Source of the DNA: an uncultured Pseudomonadota bacterium
GTDB taxonomy: Bacteria; Pseudomonadota; Gammaproteobacteria; Burkholderiales; SG8-39
DNA length: 22,854 bases
Reading direction: 5' to 3'
NCBI GenBank assembly: GCA_903909415.1
Contig: CAIVVS010000204.1
Location: 1 to 22,854, forward strand
The translations under genes and the position numbers were made by a program. Shown here piece by piece: positions 21,787-22,854 of this stretch (within the stretch, counting starts at the first letter, position 1; every line of letters begins with the position of its first letter). Under the pieces are notes generated by a model that saw nothing but the letters and a program-made list of their open reading frames with translations, was not told the origin of the DNA and did not search any database.

Positions 21787-22251
21787 ATGGCCACGACCCC
21801 TACCGCCTACCGCATACGCGCGGCGGTGCCCTACCTGATGAACCGTGTGGTGCACCGGATGAACGACGAGCTGCACGCCCGCCTGCGCGAGCAGCGCCTG
21901 TCGTTCCAGCACTGGCGGGTGCTGGCGCTGCTGGCCGACGCCGGCCCCAGCACCATCGCCGAGCTGGCCGAGTACGCCGTGATCCCGCACTCCACGCTGT
22001 CACGGGTGCTGGACCGGATGCAGGACCACGGCCTGCTCAAGCGCACCGGATCGCGCGAGGACAAACGCGTGGCGCGCATCGTGCTGACCGCCGCCGGGCG
22101 CAAGCGCTACCTCGGGGCGCTCGCGGCGACGCGCGAGGTCAACGAGCAGGCCTTCGCAGGCATCCCGCGCGCGGAGCTGGCGGCGCTGGGCCGCCTGCTC
22201 GGACAGGTGGCGCAGAACCTGGCCACGACGCAGGCAGAAAAAGGCGCGTGA
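21787..22251 (+). CDS. MarR family transcriptional regulator
   Basis: 154-aa winged-helix repressor. Residues about 10-35 form the dimer helix. Residues 38-105 are the winged helix: LSFQHWRVLALLADAGPSTIAELAEYAVIPHSTLSRVLDRMQDHGLL is the helix-turn-helix region (shown here in part by STIAELAEY and STLSRVLDRM), and GSREDKRVARIVLTAAGR, with D92 and R94, is the wing. ATG 21787 has GGAGGA ten bases upstream and is preferred over upstream in-frame starts. It is divergent from the Rieske operon, with a palindrome and a TTGACA box in the gap, and is followed by a Bug gene 60 bp downstream in the same direction. It probably represses the operon until an aromatic ligand binds (inference). Confidence 0.93.
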   Translation: MATTPTAYRIRAAVPYLMNRVVHRMNDELHARLREQRLSFQHWRVLALLADAGPSTIAELAEYAVIPHSTLSRVLDRMQDHGLLKRTGSREDKRVARIVLTAAGRKRYLGALAATREVNEQAFAGIPRAELAALGRLLGQVAQNLATTQAEKGA

Positions 22252-22311
22252 TATTCTGGTCCGCATCCCCGCACGCCCTCACCCACCCTGCACGAATACT
22301 CGGGACATCCC

Positions 22312-22854
22312 ATGGCCAAGCGCACCTTCCGGACCTGCCTTTCCGCCATGGCGGCCCTCGCCACCGCGGCCGGCCTGCTCGGCGCCCCGAACATCGCCCA
22401 TGGGCAAACCTGGCCCGCCAAGCCGGTGCGCATCATCGTCCCCGTGCTGGCTGGCGCCTTCACCGATCTGGGCGCGAGATCCATCGCGGGTGAACTCAGC
22501 GACCAACTCGGCCAGCAGGTGCTGGTGGAGAACCGCACCGGCGGCGGCGGCACCATAGGCGCGGACTTCGTCGCCAAGTCGGCGCCGGACGGCTACACGT
22601 TCCTCTTCACCGAGAACGGGTTTTCCATGGCGCCGGCGCTGTATCCCAAGCTGCCCTACGACCCGTTGCGCGACTTCATGCCGATCACGCCTGTGGCCGA
22701 GGCGCCGACGATCTGGGTGGCGCGCATGGATTTCCCGGCGAAGAACGCGCGCGAGATGGTCGAGCTGGCGCGCGCCAGGCCGGGCGACATTACCGTCGGC
22801 TCCGGCGGCCAGGGCACTTCGTCCCACCTGGCCAACGAGTTGTTCCTGTCCCAG
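22312..22854 (+). CDS. Bug family substrate-binding protein, 3' end cut by window edge
   Basis: N-terminal 181 codons of a fourth Bug/TctC-type periplasmic binding protein; a further 140 or so residues lie outside the window. Signal peptide residues 1-32 end in IAHGQ, then TWPAKPVRIIVPVLAGAFTDLGAR, VENRTGGGGTIGADFVAKSAPDGYTFLFTEN and KLPYDPLRDFMPITPV follow the family order. The ligand loop LAGAFTD departs from the common PGGxxD form. ATG 22312 has GGGA nine bases upstream. It follows the MarR gene by 60 bp with no evident terminator between, so the two may be co-transcribed and the protein may belong to the same catabolic unit. Confidence 0.92.
   Translation, partial: MAKRTFRTCLSAMAALATAAGLLGAPNIAHGQTWPAKPVRIIVPVLAGAFTDLGARSIAGELSDQLGQQVLVENRTGGGGTIGADFVAKSAPDGYTFLFTENGFSMAPALYPKLPYDPLRDFMPITPVAEAPTIWVARMDFPAKNAREMVELARARPGDITVGSGGQGTSSHLANELFLSQ

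Noticed and set aside
21580..21856. Two more GGTGCACC octamers (21580-21587 and 21849-21856)
   Set aside because: Both lie inside coding regions as single copies; about one chance hit is expected in a window of this size and GC, so they are not taken as operators.
22252..22311. A terminator between the MarR and last Bug genes
   Set aside because: No stable stem followed by a T-run is visible in these 60 bases.
1..22854. CRISPR arrays, tRNA/rRNA genes, insertion sequences or integration sites
   Set aside because: No regularly spaced repeats, no transposase or integrase frame, and no RNA gene signature were seen on either strand.

Overview
The window is a dense, high-GC stretch (third codon positions almost all G or C) with the look of a Burkholderiales betaproteobacterium. 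The strongest pointers are four Bug-type (tripartite tricarboxylate transporter) binding proteins scattered among catabolic genes with no membrane subunits beside them, a layout common in Bordetella/Achromobacter/Comamonadaceae-like genomes. There is no rRNA, tRNA, CRISPR array, insertion sequence or phage gene. I read 23 protein genes, two of them cut by the window edges, in five blocks.

Block A (1-3682, minus) runs ligA-like > ligB-like (class III extradiol ring-cleavage dioxygenase) > Bug binding protein > amidohydrolase. Block B (3792-5741, plus) is divergent from it: an amidohydrolase-2 family hydrolase resembling 2-pyrone-4,6-dicarboxylate hydrolase, then a Bug protein. Block C (5810-8917, minus) is a NicX/aminopeptidase-T-like metalloenzyme > SMP-30 lactonase-like protein > Bug protein. 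It is divergent from an IclR-family regulator (9198-10022), and the gap between them carries a sequence that looks like an E. coli MhpR operator at an activator-like distance from a plausible promoter.

Block D (10081-21715, minus) is a tightly packed eleven-gene run: Rieske oxygenase alpha > beta > TRAP binding protein > molybdenum hydroxylase large subunit > mandelate racemase/muconate lactonizing-type enzyme > VOC protein > FAD subunit > 2Fe-2S subunit > EamA transporter > glycosyltransferase-like protein > FAD monooxygenase. Start and stop codons overlap at several joints. Block E (21787-22854, plus) is a divergent MarR regulator and a fourth, truncated Bug gene. A perfect 14-bp palindrome lies on the start codon of the Rieske alpha gene and is a good candidate MarR operator.

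Taken together this is a catabolic island for an aromatic or N-heteroaromatic compound. The parts fit uptake (Bug/TRAP binding proteins, EamA), ring hydroxylation (Rieske oxygenase, molybdenum hydroxylase, flavin monooxygenase), ring cleavage (LigAB-like, possibly the NicX-like protein), and opening or isomerisation of lactones and other products (SMP-30, enolase-superfamily enzyme, two amidohydrolases). The substrate cannot be read from the sequence, and whether the blocks form one pathway is inference. I do not recognise this exact combination as a described pathway.
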